From Pirellulaceae bacterium (GTDB lineage Bacteria > Planctomycetota > Planctomycetia > Pirellulales > Pirellulaceae): DNA of 64,000 nucleotides. The notes under the pieces are model-generated. The model was given only the letters and a program-made list of their open reading frames with translations, was not told the origin of the DNA and made no database searches. The position numbers and the translations under genes were made by a program. Shown piece by piece: positions 9,691 to 18,089 of the stretch. Numbering within the stretch: the stretch's first letter is position 1; each line of letters begins with the position of its first letter. Location: positions 1 to 64,000 of the forward strand of contig JADYZV010000013.1 of assembly GCA_020852965.1 (NCBI GenBank). Direction: 5' to 3'.

Positions 9691-10497
9691 ATGAGGCGAT
9701 TTATTTCTACGGCAGTGGTAATGTGGGCTGCCAGCGCGATTGCTGGCTCGGCTAGTGCACAGCACTTTCACCAGCATGGCAATCACTTTGACATGCATCA
9801 AAACGTCGAGCACGGACATGACGCGGCTGGTCATCTAACGGATGGGTTTGGACACCATATCGATGGCCATGGAAATCATACTGGATCGACCGGTGTCTTC
9901 GAGGATGGTTCGCACGACCATGGCTGGAATAACTACCCGTCCTTTAATAATTACCCCTCCTTCCAGCCAGGGTATGTAACGCCCTCGTATCCTTCATTTC
10001 AGAACGGCTACGTAACACCTAATTATCTGACGCCTAACGTTCTTCCAGGCAACACCGTTGTGGCAGGGTCTCCACCTGGATCACTGGGTGGCTCCATCGT
10101 GGTAAACAAAATTCCGGTTCCCAACGTCAATCAAATTCCAGGTGTAGGCTCGCAGGCAGGAGCCATTGTCTTGCGGAATCCGAGTGAGAGTGGAGGGGCC
10201 ATTGGTTATACACTCAACAACTATGCATACACGATCAAGCCTGGCGAGATTCAGCGTTTGCAAGCAGATCGCACTTGGGTTATCAAGTTCGACAACGGCT
10301 TGGGCAAGCAGATAGTCTATCGCTTGGATTCAGGCAACTACGATTTTACAGTTTCCCCACAGACGGGCTGGGATGTCGGCCGCCGTAGCGTGGAAGCTCA
10401 AAATGCTGCACCGCAGGCGGACCTGCCACCGAGCCTACCGCAAAATGTGGTTCCACAAAGTCCACCCCCAGCGCCGCCTGCCACGTTTGGCACCTAG
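9691..10497 (+). CDS. Secreted His/Asn/Tyr/Pro-rich protein of unknown function
   Basis: I do not recognise a named family. The frame is open from 9637, but the ATG at 9691 (MRRFISTAVVMW) has a ribosome-binding site (AAGGGGTGG) and starts a clean signal peptide ending ASAQHF. The mature N-terminus is very His-rich (HFHQHGNHFDMHQNVEHGHD and HHIDGHGNH), which suggests metal binding. A stretch of YPSF/YVTP repeats follows (FNNYPSFQPGYVTPSYPSF). The C-terminal part looks globular (GYTLNNYAYTIKPGEIQRLQ, then WVIKFDNG and VYRLDSGNYDFTV), a beta-rich pattern seen in several planctomycete exported proteins. The very end is Pro-rich. Total length is about 268 residues. It stands alone between divergent and downstream sugar genes. 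Confidence 0.8.
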   Translation: MRRFISTAVVMWAASAIAGSASAQHFHQHGNHFDMHQNVEHGHDAAGHLTDGFGHHIDGHGNHTGSTGVFEDGSHDHGWNNYPSFNNYPSFQPGYVTPSYPSFQNGYVTPNYLTPNVLPGNTVVAGSPPGSLGGSIVVNKIPVPNVNQIPGVGSQAGAIVLRNPSESGGAIGYTLNNYAYTIKPGEIQRLQADRTWVIKFDNGLGKQIVYRLDSGNYDFTVSPQTGWDVGRRSVEAQNAAPQADLPPSLPQNVVPQSPPPAPPATFGT

Positions 10498-10952
10498 CGA
10501 TTCGTCGGCTCCAAGTATTGAGCCTACTATTTTTGCGTATGTCGACAATGACATGCAGCGCCGCCGAATTCTCTTGTCGTCGTTTGCTCGATTGTCGCTG
10601 CTCGCTCCGCCGCGATCAGTGCTCTTCGTAAACGGCGATCGGTGGCGTCAACGGTTTGCGTGAGGCGCTCCAGCGACTGATCGGAGGGGCGATCAGCGAC
10701 TATCTGGCAAATCCGTGATCGGGTACGCTTTCTTTCTCACAACTAAGATCGCACTTCGTCCGAGTTGATTGGTCGCGGCACGTAGGCCCGTATTGCCCGG
10801 TGCCATGTAAAAGCAGAATCTTTATCGTCAAGCTCGAAAAAGGTCGGCTGGTATCGCATTGGCGAGTCGCAAGATGTTAAGATTGCTCTAGAATAAGTGC
10901 TGCTCGACGCATCGAATTTCAAATTTAATTTTTAAAAGTTGGAGCAATCTGA
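10498..10952. other. Intergenic region upstream of the ribulokinase gene
   Basis: 455 bases with no credible gene. It contains a short motif shared with 14453-14470 and, just before the ATG, an AT-rich stretch (10916-10935) followed by TTGGAG, the ribosome-binding site of the kinase gene. No tRNA or riboswitch fold was recognised. Confidence 0.5.
10686..10703. repeat. GGGGCGATCAGCGACTAT motif, copy 1
   Basis: The 18-base motif recurs in inverse orientation at 14453-14470 (ATAGTCGCTGATCGCTCC), with one mismatch. A related unit CAGCGACTGATCGGAG lies immediately upstream at 10671-10686. The two copies bracket the ribulokinase and isomerase genes. Confidence 0.45.
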
Positions 10953-12563
10953 ATGAGTCTGCCCATCTCGTTGGGGCTGGATTTCGGGACCGAGTCCGTG
11001 CGCGCGATTCTAGTCGACACTGCTGGCAAAACACTGGGACTGGCGACGAGCGATTACGCCAGTGGCCAAATCACTCGATCCTTGCCAGGATTGAGCGACC
11101 GCTTGCCATCGAGATACGCCCTGCAGGATCCCGCTGATTGGATCGATTCAGCCTCGCGCGCGACGCGCGCGGCGCTGAACCAGGCCAGTCTTGGTGGGGC
11201 AGATGTGGTTGGCATCGGAGTTGACTTTACCAGTTGTACTATGCTGCCGACAACGGCGGATGGTGTTCCGCTGTGCCAAGTCGAGTCGCTGCGAAACACG
11301 CCGCTGGCATGGCCCAAGTTATGGAAGCATCATGGGGCGCTGTCGCAGACAGAGCGGATGAATGCTGTCGCTTTGGAGCGACAGGAGACATTTCTAAAAC
11401 GCTATGGCGGAATCATAGGACTGGAGTGGTTGTTCCCTAAGATTTTGGAAACGATTGAGTGCGCCCCGCATGTGGCCGAGGCGGCAGAGGTTTGGCTGGA
11501 AGCCGGCGATTGGTTCGTCTGGCAACTGGTCGGAGGTTCAGCCGACACGTTGACTCGCTCGACCTGCCAAGCCGGCTACAAAGCGATGTGGTCCGCCAGC
11601 GAGGGCTATCCGTCCCAAGAGTATTTTGCGGCAGTGCATCCGTTATTGGCGGAAGTCGTCGCTAACCGTTTGCCGGGCGTGATGCGCTCGCCCGGTCAGT
11701 CCGCCGGAGGATTGACTGCGGCGATGGCCGAGCGTTTTGGATTAAAACCAGGGTCACCGGTCTCGACAGCCATCATCGACGCGCATGCCGCGGTGCCGGG
11801 CGTCGGTGCCGCGCAGCCAGGAACGTTGGTCATGGTATTGGGCACTAGCAGTTGTCATATGCTCAACGCGACCAAGTTGGTCGATATCGCGGGTGTCGCT
11901 GGTGTGGTAGACGGCGGGATCTTACCCGGTTTGTTTGGGTATGAAACGGGACAAGCGGCGGTAGGGGATGCTTTTGCCTGGCTGCTACGAATGCTGAACC
12001 TCGAGGGCTTTGACGAACTCTCACGTGCCGCGATGAATCTGCCCCCAGGCGCTGAGGGCGTTCGTTGCATGGACTGGATGAACGGTTGTCGGACGCCATT
12101 GATGGATGGTGGCCTACGCGGCGCATTTGTCGGGTTGGGGCTCGAACATGGACCCGAACATCTATACATGGCCTTGATGGAGGCGTCCGCGTTTGGACTA
12201 CGCTGGATCGTGGAACTGTTGTCCGATGGCGGTGTACCCATCGATCGCTTGATCGCCACGGGGGGCTTGCCGCATCACAACCGCGCATTCGTGGAGGTCT
12301 ATGCCGACGTGCTGGGGATGCCGATCGAGATTCACCCGTCAACCCAGGGACCGGCCGTGGGGGCTGCCGTGTTGGGAATGATCGCGGCAGGTGCGGATAA
12401 GAGCGGATTTCCAAGTGTTGCTGCAGCCTCCGCCGCCATGTCGAGTGGGCAAGGGGCCGCGATTACCATTGCACCTCGGCCTGATCGGCATCATTTGTAT
12501 CAGCCCCTGTACCAGAATTATCGCCGTTTAGCCGCTGCGATTGAGTCGCTGTCATCCGCGTAA
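10953..12563 (+). CDS. araB: Ribulokinase (FGGY carbohydrate kinase)
   Basis: A 536-residue FGGY-family sugar kinase matching ribulokinase in length and motifs. It phosphorylates L-ribulose (and often other ribuloses) with ATP to ribulose 5-phosphate in pentose catabolism. The N-terminal nucleotide/sugar domain begins LGLDFGTESVRAILVD. The substrate segment VGIGVDFTSCTMLP and the actin-fold signatures GTSSCHMLNA and ATGGLPHHNRAF follow. The C-terminal motif STQGPAVGAAVLG is typical of AraB. TTGGAG precedes the ATG. The next gene downstream encodes a fucose-isomerase-family protein, so the pair could supply isomerase and kinase for one pentose or deoxysugar. No epimerase or aldolase is nearby. 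Confidence 0.9.
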   Translation: MSLPISLGLDFGTESVRAILVDTAGKTLGLATSDYASGQITRSLPGLSDRLPSRYALQDPADWIDSASRATRAALNQASLGGADVVGIGVDFTSCTMLPTTADGVPLCQVESLRNTPLAWPKLWKHHGALSQTERMNAVALERQETFLKRYGGIIGLEWLFPKILETIECAPHVAEAAEVWLEAGDWFVWQLVGGSADTLTRSTCQAGYKAMWSASEGYPSQEYFAAVHPLLAEVVANRLPGVMRSPGQSAGGLTAAMAERFGLKPGSPVSTAIIDAHAAVPGVGAAQPGTLVMVLGTSSCHMLNATKLVDIAGVAGVVDGGILPGLFGYETGQAAVGDAFAWLLRMLNLEGFDELSRAAMNLPPGAEGVRCMDWMNGCRTPLMDGGLRGAFVGLGLEHGPEHLYMALMEASAFGLRWIVELLSDGGVPIDRLIATGGLPHHNRAFVEVYADVLGMPIEIHPSTQGPAVGAAVLGMIAAGADKSGFPSVAAASAAMSSGQGAAITIAPRPDRHHLYQPLYQNYRRLAAAIESLSSA

Positions 12564-12566
12564 GTT

Positions 12567-12584
12567 CGGGTTATTGGTAACCCG
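12567..12584 (+). terminator. Hairpin directly after the ribulokinase stop codon
   Basis: CGGGTTA, loop TTGG, then TAACCCG: a perfect 7-base-pair stem starting 4 bases after the TAA. There is no U-run, so it may be a transcript-stabilising or attenuating hairpin rather than a full intrinsic terminator. Confidence 0.45.
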
Positions 12585-12842
12585 CTGCGTCAGCCAGTGC
12601 GGACGATGCTCAATCGAATCTCAAAAGCGTGAATCACCTTGATTTTTTGCGTAACCATTGCCGTGGAGGCAAATGCCCTTGCTAACGCGGCGGGATTCGA
12701 TTTGACGATAGGATGTTGTTTGTTCCGATGAAGTAGCTCGATATGCTTCCATCGTTATTTTCGTTTTGCGCTCCAACTCTTGAGTTTTGAGTCAACCGTA
12801 GCATAATTCCCCAATGCTCATTTTCCTTTCTGGATAATTACT

Positions 12843-14447
12843 ATGTCAAAAACAATTACGCTGATCGCATCAGGTGACCTTCGTGACTCGGCAAACCAAG
12901 TATGTTGGGCCGCTCAATGCGAGATGGAAAAGGAGTTTACTACTGCGGTAGAAAAGCTCGGGCACAAGGTCATTCGCGGCCACTCCTTTGACGAATCGCG
13001 TGGGCACGGATTCATTCGCTCGCAGCGACAAGGCATTGAGGTCTTCAGAACGATTGACCCAGACGCGCCTCTGGTCGTTGCCGAAGCGGTCTGGCAGTAT
13101 TCACATCACGTTTTAGCGGGATTGATTACGCATCGGGGGCCAATCCTGACGGTTGCCAATTGGTCCGGACAATGGCCGGGATTGGTCGGCATGTTGAACT
13201 TGAATGGATCGCTGACCAAAGCCAATGTTGGCTATAGCACGCTGTGGGGAGAATCATTTACCAACGACTCGTTTCTCGCAAAGTTGAAACAATGGATCGA
13301 CACCGGCAAAGTCGAGCATGACACCTCGCATGTTACCCCCTTCGATGCCAGCTCATGCGAAGACCGTGCGCGAAAAGTTGGATTGGAGGTTGCGGAAACA
13401 CTTCGAAGAGAAAAGGCCATTTTGGGAGTTTTTGACGAGGGCTGCATGGGGATGTTCAATGCAATTATTCCCGATTCGCTACTCAACCCGCTGGGGATCT
13501 TTAAAGAGCGTCTTAGCCAGTCGGCATTGTACTTTGAAACTCAGCAGGTCTCCGCCCGCGAGGCACAGCAGGTCCGCGATTGGCTCGACCAACAAGGGAT
13601 GCGTTTTCATATAGGCGACAATCATGGCAGCGATCTGACCGATGCGCAAATCCTGGATCAGTGTCGCATGTACATCGCGGCGTTACGCATCGCCGATGAC
13701 TTCGGCTGCGACGCAATTGGTATTCAGTATCAGCAGGGGTTGAAGGATTTGCTGCCCGCCAGCGATCTCGTCGAAGGCATGCTCAACGACTCGCTGCGCC
13801 CGCCAGTCCTAACTCGCGACGGAAAACGTGAGCTTTATGCAGGTCGACCGCTGACGCATTTCAACGAAGTGGATGAGTGTGCTGGCGTTGATGGCTTGCT
13901 GACGGATCGCGTTCACCGAGCCTTGGGCCAGCCGGTCGAGAATACCTTGCACGATCTACGCTGGTCCGATCGCGATGCGTCTGGAACCGTGAATGATGAG
14001 GTTTGGGTATTGGAAATCAGTGGGGCGGTTCCCGCATCGCACTTTGCGCGCGGTTGGGCCGATGCGGAAGGATTCCGCCAGCCACCAATGTATTTCCCCT
14101 CGGGTGGTAGCACGATTCGCGGTGTCTCCAAGGCTGGCGAAGTCGTTTGGTCGCGTATCTTTATCGCCAAGGGGCAACTTCATATGGATATCGGACGCGC
14201 GAAGGCGATCGATTTGCCCATCGAGGAAACCCAGCGGCGTTGGGACGCTACGACGCCACAGTGGCCGATCATGCACGCGGTATTCAGTGGCATGAGCCGT
14301 GACCAGTTAATGGCCAGGCACCAGGCGAATCACATTCAAGTCGCCTATGCCAACTCGACTGCCGAAGCGGCCTTGGTAGTTCAAGCCAAAGCGATCGCTG
14401 CAGACTCGCTGGGTATCAATGTTTCGCTTTGTGGCACTACGGTTTGA
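12843..14447 (+). CDS. L-fucose isomerase family protein
   Basis: A 534-residue protein of the fucose/arabinose isomerase superfamily, in the version that planctomycete genomes usually carry as fucose isomerase. Such enzymes interconvert aldoses and ketoses using a divalent metal, often manganese. The N-terminal half has the Rossmann-like pattern ([15 protein letters not shown], then [18 protein letters not shown]). The metal-ligand region appears at [16 protein letters not shown] and [20 protein letters not shown]. The C-terminal lobe runs through [15 protein letters not shown] and [17 protein letters not shown]. It lies 279 bases after the ribulokinase gene in the same direction, which favours a pentose such as L-arabinose or D-arabinose as substrate. 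The exact sugar cannot be read from the sequence. Confidence 0.82.
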   Translation: MSKTITLIASGDLRDSANQVCWAAQCEMEKEFTTAVEKLGHKVIRGHSFDESRGHGFIRSQRQGIEVFRTIDPDAPLVVAEAVWQYSHHVLAGLITHRGPILTVANWSGQWPGLVGMLNLNGSLTKANVGYSTLWGESFTNDSFLAKLKQWIDTGKVEHDTSHVTPFDASSCEDRARKVGLEVAETLRREKAILGVFDEGCMGMFNAIIPDSLLNPLGIFKERLSQSALYFETQQVSAREAQQVRDWLDQQGMRFHIGDNHGSDLTDAQILDQCRMYIAALRIADDFGCDAIGIQYQQGLKDLLPASDLVEGMLNDSLRPPVLTRDGKRELYAGRPLTHFNEVDECAGVDGLLTDRVHRALGQPVENTLHDLRWSDRDASGTVNDEVWVLEISGAVPASHFARGWADAEGFRQPPMYFPSGGSTIRGVSKAGEVVWSRIFIAKGQLHMDIGRAKAIDLPIEETQRRWDATTPQWPIMHAVFSGMSRDQLMARHQANHIQVAYANSTAEAALVVQAKAIAADSLGINVSLCGTTV

Positions 14448-14452
14448 AACTA

Positions 14453-14470
14453 ATAGTCGCTGATCGCTCC
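14453..14470. repeat. ATAGTCGCTGATCGC motif, copy 2
   Basis: Inverse-orientation match to GGGGCGATCAGCGACTAT at 10686-10703. It lies 5 bases after the isomerase stop codon and directly abuts the ATTCTGCC element. Confidence 0.45.
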
Positions 14471-14476
14471 GTCGCA

Positions 14477-14572
14477 TAGTTGTGGTTGGGAATCCCTATC
14501 ATTCTGCCGGCCAGTATTCTGCCTTGAAGTTGATTTGGGGGAGTAGGCAGAATCATTGGAAGCAGAGAATGA
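14477..14572. repeat. ATTCTGCC hairpin element, copy 1
   Basis: About 95 bases nearly identical, in inverse orientation, to 51690-51790. ATTCTGCC occurs at 14501-14508 and 14516-14523 and is answered by GGCAGAAT at 14546-14553 and a degenerate unit at 14562-14570. The whole can fold as a two-step hairpin around a loop near 14524-14545. It has no coding capacity of note and looks like a small non-autonomous mobile palindrome. Confidence 0.85.
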
Positions 14573-14914
14573 GCTTCGTCAGAAGAATCTGTGGGTACTC
14601 GTTACGAGCCTACTCCAGGGGCGCAACAGCGGCGAGAGAATAGTCCAGTTACACGAGTCCTATCGGGTATCGAGGCGTATCGAAATGCTTATACGAGTAT
14701 TGCCGAGTGAAGGTGCGATCATGCACTGACGGGCAAGAACTGCGATCATCAACTCGATTGTCAAAAACGCTGTGAAACTCCCAGATTTACCCACTAATAC
14801 TTCCGAAGAGCCAACAATGAAATGTGTTTCGGCAGTGCCGTCCGCAGTGAGAAGTGGCGATCTTTGGCCATCAATTCCGGTGGATGACGACAACTATGAA
14901 TAAAGGTACTGAAG

Positions 14915-15793
14915 ATGAAAAAGAGAGCGAACGATCCGAAGAAGGAAGCCGAAGCACACCATGCCTCCGAGTCAATCGATGCTAGGATAGCCGAGTTGGA
15001 CGACTGGCGGGGCAAGACGCTCGCTCAAGTGCGGAAGCTCATAAAACAGGCCGACCCCGAAGTTGTCGAAGAGTGGAAGTGGCGCGGCGTTCCGGTTTGG
15101 TCGCATGCCGGAATCATCTGCACCGGTGAGACTTACAAAAGTGTGGTGAAGTTGACTTTCGCCAAAGGGGCTTCGCTGGAAGACCCGTCAAATCTATTCA
15201 ACTCTAGCCTCGACGGCAACACGCGGCGCGCGATCGACTGCCATGAAGGCGACGCAATGGATGGAAAAGCTCTCAAAGCGCTCGTTCGCGCTGCAGTGGC
15301 TTTGAACCTGTCGAAGGAATCTGCGAAGGTCAAAAAGAACGCTCCAGTCAAAAAGAAGTCGTTGGTCAAACCATCTGCAACGCAGCCGATCTTGCTTGCG
15401 GGGGGCAATCCACAGATTGCCAAAGCCGACGGCGACGCTCCTGTGCAGGCCTACATCGCTGCTATGCCGGGCTGGAAGGGCGACGTTGGACGCCGACTCG
15501 ACGCGATCATTGAGCGCACCGTTCCTGACGTGTGTAAGGCGGTGAAATGGAACACACCGCTATACGGTATCGATGGCCAGGGCTGGTTTGTCGGTTTCCA
15601 TTGCATCACCAAGTACGTTAAGGTGTCATTCTTTCGCGGTACTTCTCTGCGTCCCCAGCCCCCAGTTGCTTCCAAACAAGCCGACGTACGCTACCTGCAT
15701 ATCCACGAGGACGACGAGATCGATGAACAGCTCGTGGCGAGCTGGATTCGTCAAGCATCCAAGCTACCGGGGTGGCTTGCCAATAGTCGCTGA
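14915..15793 (+). CDS. Tandem DUF1801 (YdhG-like) domain protein
   Basis: A 292-residue protein with two DUF1801 domains joined by a Lys-rich linker (residues about 130-150, KKNAPVKKKSLVK). The first domain reads DPEVVEEWKWRGVPVWSHAG and SVVKLTFAKGASL. The second reads VPDVCKAVKWNTPLYGIDG and YVKVSFFRGTSL. Both keep the family pattern of a conserved W/N and a Phe-rich strand. DUF1801 proteins resemble frataxin-like folds and have been linked to iron handling and stress in Bacillus, but no general reaction is known. The ATG at 14915 has AAAGGT upstream. The next gene, a YCII-PhnB fusion, belongs to the same class of small soluble proteins that often travel together with ECF sigma factors. Confidence 0.85.
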   Translation: MKKRANDPKKEAEAHHASESIDARIAELDDWRGKTLAQVRKLIKQADPEVVEEWKWRGVPVWSHAGIICTGETYKSVVKLTFAKGASLEDPSNLFNSSLDGNTRRAIDCHEGDAMDGKALKALVRAAVALNLSKESAKVKKNAPVKKKSLVKPSATQPILLAGGNPQIAKADGDAPVQAYIAAMPGWKGDVGRRLDAIIERTVPDVCKAVKWNTPLYGIDGQGWFVGFHCITKYVKVSFFRGTSLRPQPPVASKQADVRYLHIHEDDEIDEQLVASWIRQASKLPGWLANSR

Positions 15794-16003
15794 GCGGATT
15801 TGCAGAGCTTGAGCGAAGGACGCCGAGCGTTGCAGTGAGAAATTGCGGCCAGTAAGTTTTTCTGTGAAGTTATTTTTAGCTGTCGATTCCCCGGTCCTGT
15901 GTTCGACCAGTAGTAGAATTGGACACCAGCCCGCAGGTCCATTCACCGTTTCGGAGTATCGAGTAGAACACGTCCAGCCCTTCAGTAGCATGGAGATTTC
16001 ACT

Positions 16004-16855
16004 ATGAAAGTTATGGTCATCGTCAAAGCCACCAAGAGTTCCGAAGCGGGCGAGATGCCTAGCGAAGAACTTTTGACGGCGATGGGGAATTACAACGCAG
16101 ATCTAGTCAAGGCTGGGATCATGAAAGCGGGCGAAGGGCTCAAGCCAAGCAGTGAAGCGGTTCGAGTGCGCTTTCAGGGCAACCAGCGCACGGTGACCGA
16201 TGGGCCGTTCGCCGAAACCAAGGAACTGATCGCTGGCTTTTGGATGTGGGACGTCGCTTCGATGCAAGAGGCCATCGATTGGGTAAAACGTTGTCCCAAT
16301 CCGATGCTGGAAGATTCGGACATCGACATTCGACCCGTTTACGGAATGGAAGACTTTGCTGAAAGTGATCCGACTGGCGAACTATCTCGTCAAGAAGAGC
16401 AACTGGGGAAGTTCATCGCTTTGCAAGACGCCACCATCGCGCCTTACTTGTTCTACGGCGGTCGCTGCGAAGAAGCACTCGCATTCTATGAACAAGCGGT
16501 TGGAGCAACGGTGTCGATGAAAATGCGGTTTGACGAGAGTCCCGACGCGGTACCAGATGGGATGCTGCAAGCGGGCTTCGAATCCAAGATTATGCACGCC
16601 GCATTTAGTATCGGAAAGATGAATCTGATGGCGTCCGATGGCTGTGATGACACGTCGAATTTCGGCGGATTCCGTCTGGCATTGACCGTCTCCTCCCGCG
16701 AGGCGTGCGAGACTGCTTTTAATGCGCTCGCTCATGATGGAAAGATCGACATGCCGCTGATGACAACGTTTTGGTCGCCGTTATACGGCATGTTGACGGA
16801 CAAGTTCGGAGTGGGGTGGATGGTCATGGTAGCGGGCCAGGAGCCACAATCTTAA
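16004..16855 (+). CDS. YCII-related (DGPF) and PhnB/glyoxalase fusion protein
   Basis: A 283-residue cytoplasmic fusion. Residues 1-115 are a YCII/DGPF domain (MKVMVIVKATKSSEAGEMPS, motif TDGPFAETKELIAGFW, ending IDIRPVYGMEDF). Residues about 145-280 are a PhnB-type glyoxalase/bleomycin-resistance-like domain (IAPYLFYGGRCEEALAFYEQ, then MPLMTTFWSPLYGMLTDKFG). Elsewhere these domains are normally separate genes that sit beside extracytoplasmic sigma factors. The reaction is unknown for both, and the ligand-binding pockets are only inferred from fold families. The start has GGAG nine bases ahead. Followed by a palindromic repeat region and a convergent gene. Confidence 0.88.
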   Translation: MKVMVIVKATKSSEAGEMPSEELLTAMGNYNADLVKAGIMKAGEGLKPSSEAVRVRFQGNQRTVTDGPFAETKELIAGFWMWDVASMQEAIDWVKRCPNPMLEDSDIDIRPVYGMEDFAESDPTGELSRQEEQLGKFIALQDATIAPYLFYGGRCEEALAFYEQAVGATVSMKMRFDESPDAVPDGMLQAGFESKIMHAAFSIGKMNLMASDGCDDTSNFGGFRLALTVSSREACETAFNALAHDGKIDMPLMTTFWSPLYGMLTDKFGVGWMVMVAGQEPQS

Positions 16856-16944
16856 TCTTAACCAGGGCATCCTGGAATAGGCGCGCGAGCGGGCATCGCG
16901 CAGTTACGGCGTGGGCAGCGCGACGAGTAGGTCGTCAGGATTAT

Positions 16945-17072
16945 GCGCCGAAGAAGCGCTAGCGCGGTTAAACAGAAACCTTCTCCGGCAACGGTTTCGC
17001 GCGGCCGAAGAGCTGGTCTGTTTAACCGCGCCAGCGCTGCTGCGGTTAAACTGAAACGTTGTTCGGCTTGCA
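16945..17072. repeat. CGGTTAAACAGA large inverted repeat, copy 1
   Basis: The arms AGCGCTAGCGCGGTTAAACA (16955-16974) and TGTTTAACCGCGCCAGCGCT (17019-17038) are inverse matches with one mismatch. Each extends two bases inward, and about 40 bases separate them. A third degenerate unit (GCGGTTAAACTGAAAC) follows at 17042-17057. The block lies between convergent genes and recurs at 49230-49340. It could end both transcripts. Confidence 0.85.
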
Positions 17073-17120
17073 GTAGTATGCAGCGCCCGCTGGCGCGCCT
17101 ACAACGAGGTGTAGGGTCAA

Positions 17121-18089
17121 CTATCCGAAATTCAATGCGACCGCCTGTTCGGGAAAGTTCTCAAGCGTGCGCTCCAGACAATAGCCCGGCCAACGACAGG
17201 TTAGTACACCGCGCGACGGATTATAGGTCGTCGTATAAAGCGTTCCCCAGCCGTGTTGATGATTGTGTTGGTACAGTGGCGGTTCGAGAAATCGTGTGAC
17301 AAAGCGCTCGTGCGTCTCGTGCGGGTCTTGCAGACGAAGAGACAACACATGGGCGCGATCAAGACTGGCTGTGGCCCGAGCATGCTCGGGCCAATCGACC
17401 GTATCTTGATGATTGGTGGCGAGCTTGCGCCGCGACACGACAATGTCTTTGTCGGGCGAAACGAACACGGTGGCGTGAGTACCGGCTCGGTCTAGTACCG
17501 TTACATTGTAGGCCATGTGACTTGGGATTCGGCCGAGGACTTCTGTTGCCTGAGCCGTCGTATCACAAAACTCGAGGATGTAGCGCAAGATCAACGGAAT
17601 GCCAAAGCCAACTCCTAGCGACTTTCGGCCACCAAAGGCCAACGAAACCGCCAAGCCATCTTCATTCATGCCATCGAGCACGCCCCACAGGCAGTCGCTC
17701 ATGGCCATGACTTGCTTTCCGTTCCAGCAAGTGCGCAGCAATAGCCCTTCCCACAGCTTGGAATCGTAATCGTAGTTGCGTATCAGAAACGACTCGTCGC
17801 GCGTCCAGACGGCTTGGGAGCAGCCCGACAAATAAGGTGTCGGGCAGTAGAGGCTAAGGAACCTGGCTACAGCATCGGATCCTCCAGCCAATTCCACCAA
17901 TTGCGAATACAGTGGTAGCAGTTCAGGCATGTGCTGCTTTAATGCCGCTTCGCAGCTCAGGAACTTTGGCCGCGCATGATCCCCCTGCTTGAGAAACCAC
18001 CGGTGATAGGTTGGCCAAAGTCGTTCGAACAGATCTTGCCACTTGGGGCCGGGTTGCAGTTCCGAGATGCATTGGAAAATGACTGACAT
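17121..18089 (-). CDS. C45/AAT-family Ntn-hydrolase (acyl-CoA:6-APA acyltransferase-like)
   Basis: A 322-residue protein of the acyl-coenzyme A:6-aminopenicillanic acid acyltransferase family (peptidase family C45). These autoprocess to expose an N-terminal Cys and then cleave or transfer acyl groups on amides. The predicted nucleophile is Cys90 in YLSGCSQAVWTRDESFLIRN, followed by the family NYDYD motif. Other signatures are GVLDGMNEDGLAVSLAFGGR and MAYNVTVLDRAG. The 89-residue pro-segment has the usual length. Its ATG directly abuts the TAA of the ATP-grasp gene, so the two are surely co-translated. In this locus it could remove or exchange an acyl group that the ligase attaches to an amine; this is inference. 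Confidence 0.88.
   Translation of the reverse strand: MSVIFQCISELQPGPKWQDLFERLWPTYHRWFLKQGDHARPKFLSCEAALKQHMPELLPLYSQLVELAGGSDAVARFLSLYCPTPYLSGCSQAVWTRDESFLIRNYDYDSKLWEGLLLRTCWNGKQVMAMSDCLWGVLDGMNEDGLAVSLAFGGRKSLGVGFGIPLILRYILEFCDTTAQATEVLGRIPSHMAYNVTVLDRAGTHATVFVSPDKDIVVSRRKLATNHQDTVDWPEHARATASLDRAHVLSLRLQDPHETHERFVTRFLEPPLYQHNHQHGWGTLYTTTYNPSRGVLTCRWPGYCLERTLENFPEQAVALNFG

Larger units (their letters stand above)
14448..14914. other. Intergenic region with two repeat elements
   Basis: 467 bases without a credible gene. The first 125 bases hold two dispersed repeats, annotated separately. The rest shows no recognisable structure apart from the AAAGGT ribosome-binding site of the next gene at 14903. 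Confidence 0.5.

Noticed and set aside
11863-12414. 183-codon minus-strand frame in the ribulokinase gene
   Set aside because: Antisense shadow with Arg/Pro/Ser bias typical of GC-rich reverse frames.
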